Shown: positions 55,987-64,000, counted from the first letter of the stretch. The stretch: DNA of 64,000 nucleotides from Planctomycetaceae bacterium (GCA_900299185.1 OMIV01000292.1:1-64000), one strand, 5' to 3'. A program made the numbers and translations. The notes: generated from the sequence alone by a model not told the origin.

Positions 55987-56562
55987 TTATTCGCTCTTCG
56001 TCGGCGACTTTTCCTCTGGTGATGCTGGTTCATCAGCTGGTTGAGGAACAGTTTTATTGGACTCGTCGGTTGAACGATTGCCATCTCTCTTTGAATCGTG
56101 ACGGCGGCTGGCCCAGCGAGCCCGCATCTCTTCTTGCTTCTTCTCGAACTTCGACCGCTGCTCTGAATCCAAGATGGCAGAGATCTCTGAATTCATGCGC
56201 TCAATTGACTGACCGAAGCGAGGCCGAAACTCTTTGTTAATCTGATCGATGCGTTCGCGATTCTCTTTCACGATGCCCGTCAGCTTCTCTGCTTGCTCAT
56301 CATTGAGGTCGTATTCCTTTCGCATGTGCGACAGGAATCCTTCGGTTGAGAAGCCTCGATTCGGCGTCGGCGGCTGAGGCTGCGATGGAGGTGTGATAGC
56401 AAGAGTTGGTTGCGCGACCGGTTGCCAATACCAAGTCGCAATACCTGCTCCCGTGACTCCACCAGCAATGAAGAACACTGCGAAGAATACGACGACTCGC
56501 ACTAAGCGCCTCGGTGGCGGCGGCTTCACCGACGGCACTTTATCGAGAACAGCAGTGCTCAT
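55987..56562 (-). CDS. Membrane-anchored periplasmic Spy/CnrX-like protein
   Basis: 191 residues. A short cytoplasmic N-terminus (KPPPPRRL) leads to one membrane segment (about 21-45, RVVVFFAVFFIAGGVTGAGI), a Pro-rich spacer, and a helical periplasmic domain: MRKEYDLNDEQAEKLTGIVK, RPRFGQSIERMNSEISAILD and EQRSKFEKKQEEMRARW, which fit the two LTxxQ-like hooks of Spy/CnrX folds. The tail is charged and probably disordered. Third gene of the ECF operon. A sensor role as in CnrX is plausible from topology and operon position; metal ligands cannot be assigned. Confidence 0.78.
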   Translation of the reverse strand: MSTAVLDKVPSVKPPPPRRLVRVVVFFAVFFIAGGVTGAGIATWYWQPVAQPTLAITPPSQPQPPTPNRGFSTEGFLSHMRKEYDLNDEQAEKLTGIVKENRERIDQINKEFRPRFGQSIERMNSEISAILDSEQRSKFEKKQEEMRARWASRRHDSKRDGNRSTDESNKTVPQPADEPASPEEKSPTKSE

Positions 56563-56607
56563 TCACAATCCTCATAAAAGCCAGGCAAAGAACAATTAGT
56601 CGACTCA

Positions 56608-56886
56608 TTAGCGCGCCGAATAGAACTCGGCACTGACATCCATGGATTCTATCAACGCGACGTAACTGACGTGTGGTTCGCTGGGCTTTCCTAGGTTGGG
56701 AAGAACGGCGGCCCAGACGAGCGAAGCTGCAGTGACCGACGCCACCATCAGCCATCGCAAAATCGGTTCGTCGCTATACCGACTTGGCGTCTGAGCAATC
56801 TGTTGTAAGACCGCCTGGCGGACGTCGAACGTCGGCGCTGATTCAGCCCGCAGCGGCGAAAACAGTTTGTGCCAATCATGTGACAT
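56608..56886 (-). CDS. Small single-pass membrane protein, candidate anti-sigma factor
   Basis: 92 residues from ATG 56886, one base after the sigma-factor stop codon, so translation is probably coupled. The N-terminal 42 residues are hydrophilic (MSHDWHKLFSPLRAES and TFDVRQAVLQQIAQTPSR), followed by one membrane helix (about 43-64, RWLMVASVTAASLVWAAVLP) and a short outer tail. This topology and position are those of CnrY-type anti-sigma factors. No zinc-binding anti-sigma motif is present. The role is inferred from context only. Confidence 0.72.
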   Translation of the reverse strand: MSHDWHKLFSPLRAESAPTFDVRQAVLQQIAQTPSRYSDEPILRWLMVASVTAASLVWAAVLPNLGKPSEPHVSYVALIESMDVSAEFYSAR

Positions 56887-56887
56887 G

Positions 56888-57502
56888 TTAATCGGCATCC
56901 TTTGAGTCGCGTCGATTTGCTTCCGCATCACGCCGCTCGACCATTTGCTTGAGCTTGTTTCTGGCCCGAAACGCCTGAACTTTTACTAGAGTCTGACTCC
57001 ATCCGGTGACAGCAGAAATCTCAGCCACCGATTGTTCCTCGATATACATCAACGTCAGCACTAATCGGTCTCGCGGTGATAACTCTTCGAGCATGGCGAA
57101 CAATCGCCCGGCTTCATCATTCTTGACCGCTTGATCAACGACGTTCTGACTAGATTGAACCATTACGCTTGCTTCGTGAAGTGCAACGTTCCCGAGCTTG
57201 CGAGATTTTGTTTGTCTTCGCCAATAGCGATAACCAACGCGAGTGGCGATGACTTTTATCCAACTCCAAAAAACGACTTTTCGACTGAAGGAAGCCAAGG
57301 ACAGAAAGACTTCGACGAACACTGTCTGTGTCAGTTCTTCGCAGTCATTTTCGTTGCGAGTGAACCTCCACAGATAGCGAGAAACATCTGCCTGATAACG
57401 ATCTACAATGCGCGCGAAGGCTCCGTGATCGCCCGCCAGGCTGGCTGCGATGTCGTCCGCGTCCGAGCATGCCGCTCCGGGATCATCATTATTCACAGCC
57501 AT
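56888..57502 (-). CDS. ECF-type RNA polymerase sigma factor
   Basis: About 204 residues starting at ATG 57502. Region 2 is seen in FARIVDRYQADVSRYLWRF and DCEELTQTVFVEVFLSLASF, and region 4 in LSPRDRLVLTLMYIEEQSVA followed by EISAVTGWSQTLVKVQAFRA, the helix-turn-helix that reads the -35 box. First gene of a four-gene operon with a membrane anti-sigma candidate and two Spy-like proteins, ending at the terminator 55045-55092. The frame is also open to 57544, giving a 14-residue extension. No ECF-type promoter could be identified upstream by eye, though autoregulation is usual. Confidence 0.93.
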   Translation of the reverse strand: MAVNNDDPGAACSDADDIAASLAGDHGAFARIVDRYQADVSRYLWRFTRNENDCEELTQTVFVEVFLSLASFSRKVVFWSWIKVIATRVGYRYWRRQTKSRKLGNVALHEASVMVQSSQNVVDQAVKNDEAGRLFAMLEELSPRDRLVLTLMYIEEQSVAEISAVTGWSQTLVKVQAFRARNKLKQMVERRDAEANRRDSKDAD

Positions 57503-57911
57503 GCTGCCAAAACTCCCGTAAGCACAGAGTGCAGTCGGGGCCAAGAAATGTTACAGGCCAACTTGAGACATCTCGTAGAAGTCGGTGTTCGAGTGTTGGC
57601 TAAGTCCATTGGAATACGAGCCGATCAAACCACAGCCAGCAGGCTAGGTTTTCCAGGTGGGTGCACCCAGGGCCGAAGTTCGCCGATTGGACATTCACGC
57701 TGGAGCGATTTCCGAACACCACAGACTGAGGCTCTACCTGCGACACGTCGACTTGGTGTCGCGGATTCCGATTGAGAAATTCGTGCCGGCGGTAGTGCCA
57801 CAATCGCGGAGCCGGAGGATCATCGAAAACCTTGTGGCGACTAAGCGTTCGGCCACTGAGTCTCGGCACCGAGCGTCACTTTGACCGGGGTTAAGATCAC
57901 GCAGTGCGACC
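57503..57911. other. Gap upstream of the ECF operon
   Basis: About 410 bases between fwdA and the sigma gene. No FwdC-like or other frame with protein character is present. It should contain the ECF promoter. Confidence 0.5.
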
Positions 57912-59561
57912 CTAAATGCGAGTCGGAACGACTTCGTGCAGATGCAGATAGTTTTCGTCGACCGGATAGTTTCGAAACTGGATTGAGTAATGGTCTTCAA
58001 ACCACGATTGGATGTCCGGCACCACTGCGTCATCAAAGTCAGGTGCGACATGCAGCAGAGTGCCGGCTTTATTCGATCGAACTTCTCCGCCGTCGACGAC
58101 GATCTCACCGCGATGGATCACCCAACGAGGTAGTTCGAACATGCGTTGTTTGTCGTCATTGATACTGTAGATCGTGACGTCGCCGTCAGCCCCGGGGCCG
58201 AGATGTCCCTTTTGCTTGAGTCCCAGCAGGCGAGCGGGTGCTGCTCGAGTGATGATGGCAATCTCGTTGAGCGTGTATTCGCGAGTGATGTCGCCGAGCA
58301 CACAGCGTTCTCGCACGCCAGCTGGTGCTTGGTCGAGAATGGCTTCGCGACGCGACCGGTCCATCAGCAGGGCAATGATCTCTGGGTAAGCCATGAACGA
58401 GCCGCCGTTGGGATGGTCGGTACTCATTGCGATACGCCATGGATCGTTGATGAGCAGGTACCACTCCAGGCCGATGGCCCATTGGAGCGTGTGGACCATG
58501 CTCTTGTTTTTGTAAACGATCGGGACGATGCCGCAGCCGGCTTCCATTTCGGTATCGCCGCTGAACCACTTTCGTCCGGTAACCTTATGAAGGTAGTAAC
58601 CCAGCGGGCCATCACCGGTCATGGACGTCGTCGAGTTGAACATCACTTGCCCAACATCGACCGTGAGGTTCTTGTGCGAGTTGACGTAGTCGGCCAACTT
58701 CGGAACCTCGGATCGAATCGTTGATTGGTCGTTGGGATTTCCGCCGTAGCTGTGAAATTGAATGTGAGTCAAATGACCGCGGTGTCCTTCTAAAGACGCC
58801 ATCGTTTCGAGTGTCGTACTCCAGTTGCCGGGCATGCCGAGATTGTTGCAATGCACATGCACGGAGTGCGGAATCCCAAGCTCATCAACCGCTTGAGCCA
58901 CACTGTTAATGATCTGCCTGGGTGTGACGCCGAACGAATTCACGGAGTCATCGAGTTGATTCGCATTCCAATCACCGCTTTTCCACGCTTCCACGCCACC
59001 GGGATTTACGAGCTTTGTGGCGTAGCCTTTGGTCGCGTTCAGCAGCCAGCCGACGTACGCCTTCAGTCGCTCGGGTTCGCCGTCCCGAAGCTGTTTCATG
59101 ATGTAGTGATTATTACCCATCATGACGTAGAAGCCCTTGTCGATGATGGGAGTGTCTTCGAGCTCTTCGTGAGTGTGTCGTGCGGTGAGCGGCGGAACGG
59201 CTGCGTCAAATGCTGTCGTGTAGCCCAGTCCGGCATAGAGGTAGCCCGTCGCGAACGTACTAGGAACACTTCCCGTTGTGCCCGATCGAGTCAGTGCCGT
59301 CCGGCGGATCATGGGCGAAGTGCGTTTCTCTTCCGGTCGCATCTTGCGGGCGACATTGACCTTCGGCCCCGCAATGTGGCAGTGCATATCGACACCACCC
59401 GGCATGACCACATAGCCACGAGCGTCAATGACTCGGTCAGCCTTCAAATCCAGCGACGGTGCGATGACCTTGCCGTCTTGAATCCAGATATCTTGGACGA
59501 CGCCGTCGATGCCATTGGTCGGGTCGTAGACGGTGCCACCTTGAATTTGAAGCAATGACAT
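57912..59561 (-). CDS. fwdA: Formylmethanofuran dehydrogenase subunit A (FwdA/FhcA)
   Basis: A binuclear-metal amidohydrolase subunit of 549 residues from ATG 59561; it interconverts formate with formyl-methanofuran. The metal site is complete: MHCHIAGPKVNVAR (His60, His62), NATKGYATKLVNPGG (Lys178, the expected carboxylated lysine), PHSVHVHCNNLGMPGN, THIQFHSYGGNP and MSTDHPNGGSF (Asp382). All match archaeal FwdA. It is the last gene of fwdD-fwdB-fwdA, 107 bases after fwdB. In methylotrophic bacteria the equivalent is FhcA. Confidence 0.94.
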   Translation of the reverse strand: MSLLQIQGGTVYDPTNGIDGVVQDIWIQDGKVIAPSLDLKADRVIDARGYVVMPGGVDMHCHIAGPKVNVARKMRPEEKRTSPMIRRTALTRSGTTGSVPSTFATGYLYAGLGYTTAFDAAVPPLTARHTHEELEDTPIIDKGFYVMMGNNHYIMKQLRDGEPERLKAYVGWLLNATKGYATKLVNPGGVEAWKSGDWNANQLDDSVNSFGVTPRQIINSVAQAVDELGIPHSVHVHCNNLGMPGNWSTTLETMASLEGHRGHLTHIQFHSYGGNPNDQSTIRSEVPKLADYVNSHKNLTVDVGQVMFNSTTSMTGDGPLGYYLHKVTGRKWFSGDTEMEAGCGIVPIVYKNKSMVHTLQWAIGLEWYLLINDPWRIAMSTDHPNGGSFMAYPEIIALLMDRSRREAILDQAPAGVRERCVLGDITREYTLNEIAIITRAAPARLLGLKQKGHLGPGADGDVTIYSINDDKQRMFELPRWVIHRGEIVVDGGEVRSNKAGTLLHVAPDFDDAVVPDIQSWFEDHYSIQFRNYPVDENYLHLHEVVPTRI

Positions 59562-59668
59562 GCTGCTCGCCAAATCTGTGACGGGACATCGATCAGGCCG
59601 GATGCCGTCTGCTTGCGATGTTTGGTGTGAGGATTAAGACCGACTCGATTTCGAACTCTCGAACTCGG

Positions 59669-61006
59669 TTAGCTCGCTGCCAATTGACGCTCTCGAATTC
59701 GAGTTTCAATGGCTTTGAGGATCTCGTAGTCCGAGCGGTACTTGGACTGAAATGCCGGCCTCAGATAGATCGGCACGTCGTCCATGCGATAAGCCGTTCC
59801 TGCGACGTTGATGCCGTAAGTCGCCGTCGTGAAGGCCACCGTGGCGACCTTGGCCGACTCACTCAGTTTCGGGTCCAACACGATCGTTGGGATGCGGACA
59901 AAGTGGTCGCGAGCTTGTTGGCAGAAGTTACTCATCGGGTCAGATGCGATGATCATGGCTGCATCGGCTTCGCCGCGTAGCAGCAGGTCCGAGGTTGTGT
60001 ATTCACCGGGATTAAATCGCGGATAGCCTCGAGACAAGTTGACGCCGAAGGGATAACCGGTGGACCACGAGACGACGTTGTCGGCACCGGTCACATTGCC
60101 GTGACCACGCATGGGCTTGGCGGTCCAACGTGTGAACTTATTGAGGTCGCGAGCGAGCGATAATACGGCTTCCGTATTCATGTGCTTGCCGCGAGTCATC
60201 GTTAGGCCCATCCCGAAAAGGATCACGCCGAACTTCGCCGTTTTCATACGGTCGACCAAAGCTTGAAGCTGAGCCAACGGGACTCCGGTCTTCTGTTCAA
60301 TTTCAGGACCGACCTCGACGCCTTTGGCGAGTGCTCGCATGGCCCAAATGAGTTCGAAGTCGCAGCGAGGTTTGATCTGTATGAATTCATCCATCGCCTT
60401 CGCGCTTTTGGTCTTTCTCACGTCGATCAGGACGGCGTAGCGGTCCTTGCGGCCATTAGGCAGGAACTGGCCTTTCGGAGTCAGGCTATAGCGCGTGAAG
60501 TGGCGGGGATGACTCTCGGCTGGGTTGCCTCCCCAGTAGATCACACAGTCGGCTCGATTCTTGATTTCACCCAAGGTCGCGGTGACCTCGCCGACTCCTT
60601 GGAAGGCCATGCCTGAAGGACCATGACAAACCGATGTCGTGGTATCGACGGTGCCGCCGACCCAGTCGGTGATTGCGACTGCGACTCGTTGAGCCTCGCA
60701 CGTTGTGTCGGAGAGTCCGTAAGTCACCGGGTTTCGGGCGTTGAGCAGAATGTCGGCTGCGTACTCGATCGCTTCTTCGTAACTGACCGGTTGGCCTTTG
60801 ATCGTCGCGTCCGGACGGTCGTCGATGTGGTGATTGAGGAACCACGCCTTACCCAGTACGCACGCATTCTTGGCTTTGGTGATGCGGTTGTTTTCGACTG
60901 TCAGTTCCATGTCGTCGCACACGCAACCACAGAACGTACAAGCCGCGTCTTTGACAATCGTGAGTGACGGAAGAGTCGATTCTTGAGTTTGCTCAGCGAC
61001 GGACAT
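59669..61006 (-). CDS. fwdB: Formylmethanofuran dehydrogenase subunit B (FwdB/FhcB)
   Basis: 445 residues from ATG 61006. Molybdopterin-oxidoreductase-type subunit. Four cysteines for a 4Fe-4S cluster are in place (CTFCGCVC at 23-30 and Cys49 in NACVLGKAWF). TSVCHGPSGMAFQGVG places Cys127 at the position of the tungsten or molybdenum ligand of archaeal FwdB. Other matches: ADCVIYWGGNPAESHPRHFT, VLIDVRKTKSAKAMDEFIQI, RGHGNVTGADNVVSWSTGYP, AMIIASDPMSNFCQQARDHF. The conserved metal ligand and cluster cysteines suggest a real dehydrogenase rather than the cofactor-free FhcB of methylotrophs. A short GAGG lies 9 bases before the start. Confidence 0.94.
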   Translation of the reverse strand: MSVAEQTQESTLPSLTIVKDAACTFCGCVCDDMELTVENNRITKAKNACVLGKAWFLNHHIDDRPDATIKGQPVSYEEAIEYAADILLNARNPVTYGLSDTTCEAQRVAVAITDWVGGTVDTTTSVCHGPSGMAFQGVGEVTATLGEIKNRADCVIYWGGNPAESHPRHFTRYSLTPKGQFLPNGRKDRYAVLIDVRKTKSAKAMDEFIQIKPRCDFELIWAMRALAKGVEVGPEIEQKTGVPLAQLQALVDRMKTAKFGVILFGMGLTMTRGKHMNTEAVLSLARDLNKFTRWTAKPMRGHGNVTGADNVVSWSTGYPFGVNLSRGYPRFNPGEYTTSDLLLRGEADAAMIIASDPMSNFCQQARDHFVRIPTIVLDPKLSESAKVATVAFTTATYGINVAGTAYRMDDVPIYLRPAFQSKYRSDYEILKAIETRIRERQLAAS

Positions 61007-61096
61007 GATGCAAAACCTCGTGGCACTAAGGGCAATTGGCGGGGCCAACTCGACTGCCAATTCATGTGGCTACGAATCCTAGACTCGGAAAGAGCG

Positions 61097-61447
61097 TTAG
61101 CCAGTCGCGACTCGCTCCAGAAACACATCCATGCCCTTGCTGTCTGGCATTCCAGAGCCGTGTGTTTCGGCTTTCATCAAATGGCACGACGTGGGGCCAT
61201 AACTGATGAAGAGCAACCCCGACGGCATCTCACCAGCCGACGCCGATTTGCATGGCAAGACGACTGAACCGACCTCGTTCCACATCCGCACGAGATCACC
61301 ATCGGCAATTCCGAGCCGACGCATGTCGTCGCCGGATGCGATCAGCGTATTGGTCTCGTCCTTGTAGTCGTCGGTGTATTTACCCTCGTTGAGAGTCGTT
61401 CCCTGACGGCTGGTCCGTCCGGGGATCAAAATGAACGTTTCAGGCAT
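61097..61447 (-). CDS. fwdD: Formylmethanofuran dehydrogenase subunit D (molybdopterin-binding)
   Basis: 116 residues. Matches the dinucleotide-binding C-terminal domain of molybdopterin oxidoreductases as found in archaeal FwdD: LIPGRTSRQGTTLNEGKYTD, DDMRRLGIADGDLVRMWNEV, GSVVLPCKSASAGEMPSGLL, ISYGPTSCHLMKAETHGSGM. It completes the active-site pocket of FwdB for the pterin cofactor. SD AGGGGAG is 3 bases before the ATG. The zinc-ribbon gene lies 51 bases upstream and fwdB 90 bases downstream, so cotranscription is likely. FwdC is not present in the window. Confidence 0.9.
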   Translation of the reverse strand: MPETFILIPGRTSRQGTTLNEGKYTDDYKDETNTLIASGDDMRRLGIADGDLVRMWNEVGSVVLPCKSASAGEMPSGLLFISYGPTSCHLMKAETHGSGMPDSKGMDVFLERVATG

Positions 61448-61498
61448 CGGCTCCCCTGGTACTGAAGGTCAATTCGACGATTGGGTATCGGTTCCGAG

Positions 61499-62197
61499 TT
61501 AGCCGCCGAGATAGAGAAATCGTCCGCAGTCTCCACAGAGAATGACATCGCCCGTCTTGATGTTCACAAAGACTTGCGGCGGTATCGTGGTGTAGCAGCC
61601 TTCACAGGAGCGATCGACTGCCGCCGCCAGCGCGTCAGCGCCTTTCTGGGTGACCAGCCGCTTGTAGTACGCGACGTGTTGCTCGGGAATCGCGGCTGCG
61701 GCAGCCGTGGCACACAGACCTTCGTACTTGGAGATGGCTTCTTTCAGACCGGCTTCTTCGGCTTTCACTTCGTTCTGAACTCTGGCCAAAGTTGCTTTCT
61801 TGGTTTCTAGAACTTTGGTTAGCTCGCCGACTTTTGCCTTGGTGCCGTCGATCTGCTCGAGCAGTCCTAAGTACTCCTCTTCGATCTTGTCGTTCTGCTT
61901 CAGCTCGCCATCGATCGCTCGCATCAAGATTTCGTATTCGTTGTTATTCTTGCAGAGATTCAACTTGGCCTTTTGATCGATGACCTTTTGCTGGTTCATC
62001 TTGAACTGCAAGTTCTTCTGATCGGCATCTTTTTGCTGGTTGACCAGGGTCTGCTTGGTTGCATCGATCTCTTGCTCTTGCTGGCTGACCGCATTTTGGG
62101 CCGCTGCCACGCGGCGCGGACCGTTGGTTAACGCATTGCGGTTCTTGTCCAATTGCAGAAGAAGTTCATGAAGCTCACGAATCCCTGAGTTCGCCAT
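61499..62197 (-). CDS. Coiled-coil protein with C4-type zinc ribbon
   Basis: 232 residues. The first 160 residues form a long antiparallel coiled coil (for example VSQQEQEIDATKQTLVNQQK, NEYEILMRAIDGELKQNDKI), then a C4 zinc ribbon CEGCYTTIPPQVF with CGDCGRFLY. This is the architecture of CT398/HP0958-like proteins, which act as adaptor chaperones in secretion or flagellar assembly elsewhere. The start is decided by AAGGAG (62204-62209), which abuts ATG 62203 but lies 6 bases before ATG 62197, so 62197 is preferred. Possibly cotranscribed with fwdDBA. Confidence 0.9.
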   Translation of the reverse strand: MANSGIRELHELLLQLDKNRNALTNGPRRVAAAQNAVSQQEQEIDATKQTLVNQQKDADQKNLQFKMNQQKVIDQKAKLNLCKNNNEYEILMRAIDGELKQNDKIEEEYLGLLEQIDGTKAKVGELTKVLETKKATLARVQNEVKAEEAGLKEAISKYEGLCATAAAAAIPEQHVAYYKRLVTQKGADALAAAVDRSCEGCYTTIPPQVFVNIKTGDVILCGDCGRFLYLGG

Positions 62198-62294
62198 TGT
62201 CATCTCCTTGGGCCAGATCGAGTGCCGGGGAGCGGAGAGTAGGCGAACCGATATCAGTCAGCGAGCAACCTGCTGCCAGACGCCAAAAGGCTCA

Positions 62295-62891
62295 TCAGGT
62301 TTCGAGTTCCACGTTCCAGTAGACCTCGCTGATGAACTTGGCCCAGCTATCGATTCTGACGCCATGCGAGGCATAGAACGGTCGCCATTTCGGCTGAGCT
62401 GGTTGGCGATGCAACGGCATGCAGGCTTCGTCGGGAGTACGATTGGCTTTGCGAGAATTGCACTCAATGCAAGCCACGACGCAGTTGACCCACGTTGTTG
62501 CCCCGCCGCGCGAGCGGGGATTCACATGGTCGATCGTGAGATCTTCACAGCCAGGTTTCTGGCCGCAGTACTGACACGTGAAGGCATCGCGTTTGAAGAT
62601 GTTGCGGCGGCTAAACGCGACGGTCCGCCACGGCATGCGATCGAAGTGTAAGAGGCGGATGACCTCGGGGACTCGCACGGGGAACGAAGAGGTCTGGATG
62701 CAAGGCTCGCCATCGAGTGGTGCCAATCGTGACCAGTCCGACCACGAGTAGAGCTGATAGTCGTTCGGGTCGACGACTCGGGCAGAACCATTCCAGAGTT
62801 TGATGAGGGTGCGGGCCACAGTTGCGACGCCCACCGGTTGCCAGTTCCGGTTGAGCACTAACGTCGGCCGGCTGAGTATTTCAGCCGTCAT
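62295..62891 (-). CDS. HNH endonuclease family protein
   Basis: 198 residues. The N-terminal part (RPTLVLNRNWQPVGVATVAR) is typical of a widespread family of stand-alone HNH proteins. The HNH core is complete: FTCQYCGQKPGCEDLTIDHV with the zinc cysteine pair and the DH, NPRSRGGATTWVNCVVACIE and CNSRKANRTPDEA with the second cysteine pair. AGGAG is well placed before the ATG. The biological target is unknown; these proteins are housekeeping-like in planctomycetes and cyanobacteria and not tied to introns here. Confidence 0.92.
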   Translation of the reverse strand: MTAEILSRPTLVLNRNWQPVGVATVARTLIKLWNGSARVVDPNDYQLYSWSDWSRLAPLDGEPCIQTSSFPVRVPEVIRLLHFDRMPWRTVAFSRRNIFKRDAFTCQYCGQKPGCEDLTIDHVNPRSRGGATTWVNCVVACIECNSRKANRTPDEACMPLHRQPAQPKWRPFYASHGVRIDSWAKFISEVYWNVELET

Positions 62892-62907
62892 GAGCGATCT
62901 CCTCTAT

Positions 62908-62947
62908 TTCGAGGGACACAACATCTATTCGAGGGACACAACATCTA
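62908..62947. repeat. Tandem 20-bp direct repeat upstream of the HNH gene
   Basis: Two identical copies of TTCGAGGGACACAACATCTA stand head to tail 17 bases upstream of the HNH start codon. Could be an operator or a copy-number slip. Confidence 0.85.
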
Positions 62948-63201
62948 CCGAACGCCGCTCAGTGCCGCTGCTGTTACTGCATCGGCCTGCTTTGCCATAA
63001 CGGCACTGAATTGCGTCTTGTCATTGCCAGAAACACCACGACTTCAACCAATCCTTTTCACTTCAAAATCTGCTCGAAGCACCTGCTTCGGACTAAGAAA
63101 CTAGCCTGACCCAGTCGCTTTGAGGAGCGAACTGTATCGCTCCACTTTCCCGATGCGAGAACTTTCATCGAGGTTCTAAGCACTCCTTCGACCGACGAAC
63201 T
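62948..63201. other. Gap without recognised gene
   Basis: About 250 bases between the direct repeat and the DUF1501 stop codon. No coding frame or terminator seen; presumed promoter region of the HNH gene. Confidence 0.45.
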
Positions 63202-64000
63202 TCAAGCCAAAATGTCTTCGATGACGTGCCCATGCACGTCAGTCAAACGTCGATCAACGCCATTGCTGCGGAAGGTCAACTTGGTGTGATCAATCCCCAT
63301 CAGATGCAGCATCGTGGCGTGGATGTCGTAAACCTGAGTGGGGTTGTCGCGATTCAATGGCTTATAGCCCCAATGGTCCGACGGCCCGTAAGTCACTCCC
63401 GGTTTAATGCCGCCACCACACAGCCAATTGCTGAAGACATACGGATTGTGGTCGCGTCCTTTACTGCCTTGAGTGGACGGCATGCGTCCGAACTCGGTGG
63501 TCCACAGAATGATGGTGTCTTCGAGTAAGCCGCGTTGCTTGAGATCCTTAATCAATGCGGCTGCTCCGACGGCCATGCCCATCGCCAGTGGTCCGTGATC
63601 TCGCTCCACATCTTCGTGACTGTCCCAGTTACGGCGCGGGAAACTGTTGTCGTTGCCCGACCAGATTTGGACAAACCGCACTCCGCGTTCCAGCAATCGG
63701 CGAGCGATCAAACACTTGCGACCGAAGTACTCAGCCTCTTCGGGAACATTGATCTCAGTGGGATAAGACGAACCGGATTTCTCCAGACCGTACATCTTCG
63801 AAATGTGAGCCGGCTCTTTGGAGAGATCTAGCGCTTCAGGAGCACTCATCTGCATCTTCGCGGCGAGTTCATACGTCTTGATGCGCGCATCGAGTCGCGA
63901 GTCTCCTAGGCGCTGTTGTTCGAACTGACGATTGAATTGTCCCAGCAAGGCCAGCGCATCGCGATCACTGTCGGAGGTCACAAAGTCGGCTCGCGGTAGC
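63202..64000 (-). CDS. DUF1501 protein (C-terminal part)
   Basis: The frame continues past the right edge; about 266 residues of the C-terminal half are visible, without its Tat leader. Family text: GVRFVQIWSGNDNSFPRRNW, LWTTEFGRMPSTQGSKGRDH, YVFSNWLCGGGIKPGVTYGP and the conserved end HATMLHLMGIDHTKLTFRSN with DVHGHVIEDILA. The close match of the C-terminus with the copy at 29550-30998 marks them as the same subgroup. A PSCyt1 gene is expected just outside the window. Confidence 0.92.
   Translation of the reverse strand, partial: LPRADFVTSDSDRDALALLGQFNRQFEQQRLGDSRLDARIKTYELAAKMQMSAPEALDLSKEPAHISKMYGLEKSGSSYPTEINVPEEAEYFGRKCLIARRLLERGVRFVQIWSGNDNSFPRRNWDSHEDVERDHGPLAMGMAVGAAALIKDLKQRGLLEDTIILWTTEFGRMPSTQGSKGRDHNPYVFSNWLCGGGIKPGVTYGPSDHWGYKPLNRDNPTQVYDIHATMLHLMGIDHTKLTFRSNGVDRRLTDVHGHVIEDILA

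Noticed and set aside
1-64000. tRNA, rRNA, prophage, insertion sequence or integron
   Set aside because: Reading both strands I found no TPsiC-like GGTTCGA contexts with an acceptor stem, no transposase or integrase motifs and no phage structural genes.

Overview
This window comes from a member of the Planctomycetota. The evidence is the mix of families it carries: two large PSCyt1-DUF1549-DUF1553 cytochrome proteins, four DUF1501 proteins, a DUF1559 prepilin-like protein with its H-X9-DG tail, DUF1080, DUF3472 and NIPSNAP secreted proteins, the LExR-V-LSA N-terminal signature on a giant secreted protease, and tetrahydromethanopterin/methanofuran-linked C1 genes. No rRNA, tRNA, CRISPR array, phage or insertion sequence was recognised. 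The content is chromosomal and mostly single genes or short operons on both strands.

Layout. 0-10 kb: the start of a secreted PPC-domain protein running off the left edge, an exported AroQ-gamma chorismate mutase, a methyl-accepting chemotaxis protein with a strong terminator, a small secreted protein with its own terminator, an OprB-like porin, a small lipoprotein, a frameshifted DUF1559 gene, an Ldh2-family dehydrogenase and ftr (formylmethanofuran:H4MPT formyltransferase). 10-25 kb: a small secreted protein with an amber stop, trpE, the protein-arginine kinase pair mcsA-mcsB, a giant PQQ-propeller/TPR protein, a PLP-dependent deaminase-like enzyme, an LRR lipoprotein with an ochre stop, a DUF3472 protein and a HEAT protein. 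25-40 kb: PSCyt1/DUF1501/TPR-O-GlcNAc-transferase cluster, two GNAT acetyltransferases, a methyltransferase-like protein, a globin, DUF1080, NIPSNAP, a 39-residue zinc-ribbon protein and a DUF1501 protein. 40-50 kb: a two-protease secreted giant, a ROK kinase and a second DUF1501-WD40-PSCyt1 cluster. 50-58 kb: a broken Roco-type LRR-COR-TIR locus, a double SGNH hydrolase, and an ECF-sigma operon with two Spy/CpxP-like periplasmic proteins. 58-64 kb: an HNH endonuclease, a C4 zinc-ribbon coiled-coil protein and the fwdD-fwdB-fwdA genes of formylmethanofuran dehydrogenase, ending in a DUF1501 gene cut by the right edge.

How genes fit together. fwdDBA and ftr catalyse successive C1 steps (formyl-methanofuran and formyl-H4MPT). 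The FwdB here keeps the Fe-S cysteines and the cysteine in the CHGPS motif, and a separate molybdopterin-binding FwdD is present, which argues for a redox-active dehydrogenase rather than the hydrolase form known from methylotrophic proteobacteria. The ECF operon has the gene order and topology of a Cnr-type envelope or metal sensing system. Several genes carry single-base lesions (one frameshift at 6979, amber 10673-10675, ochre 22816-22818, and a TGA plus two compensating frameshifts in the Roco locus), so either the assembly has base errors or this stretch is decaying. Several families of short palindromic repeats lie between genes; one sits in frame inside the COR-TIR coding sequence and another supplies the C-terminus of the HEAT protein.
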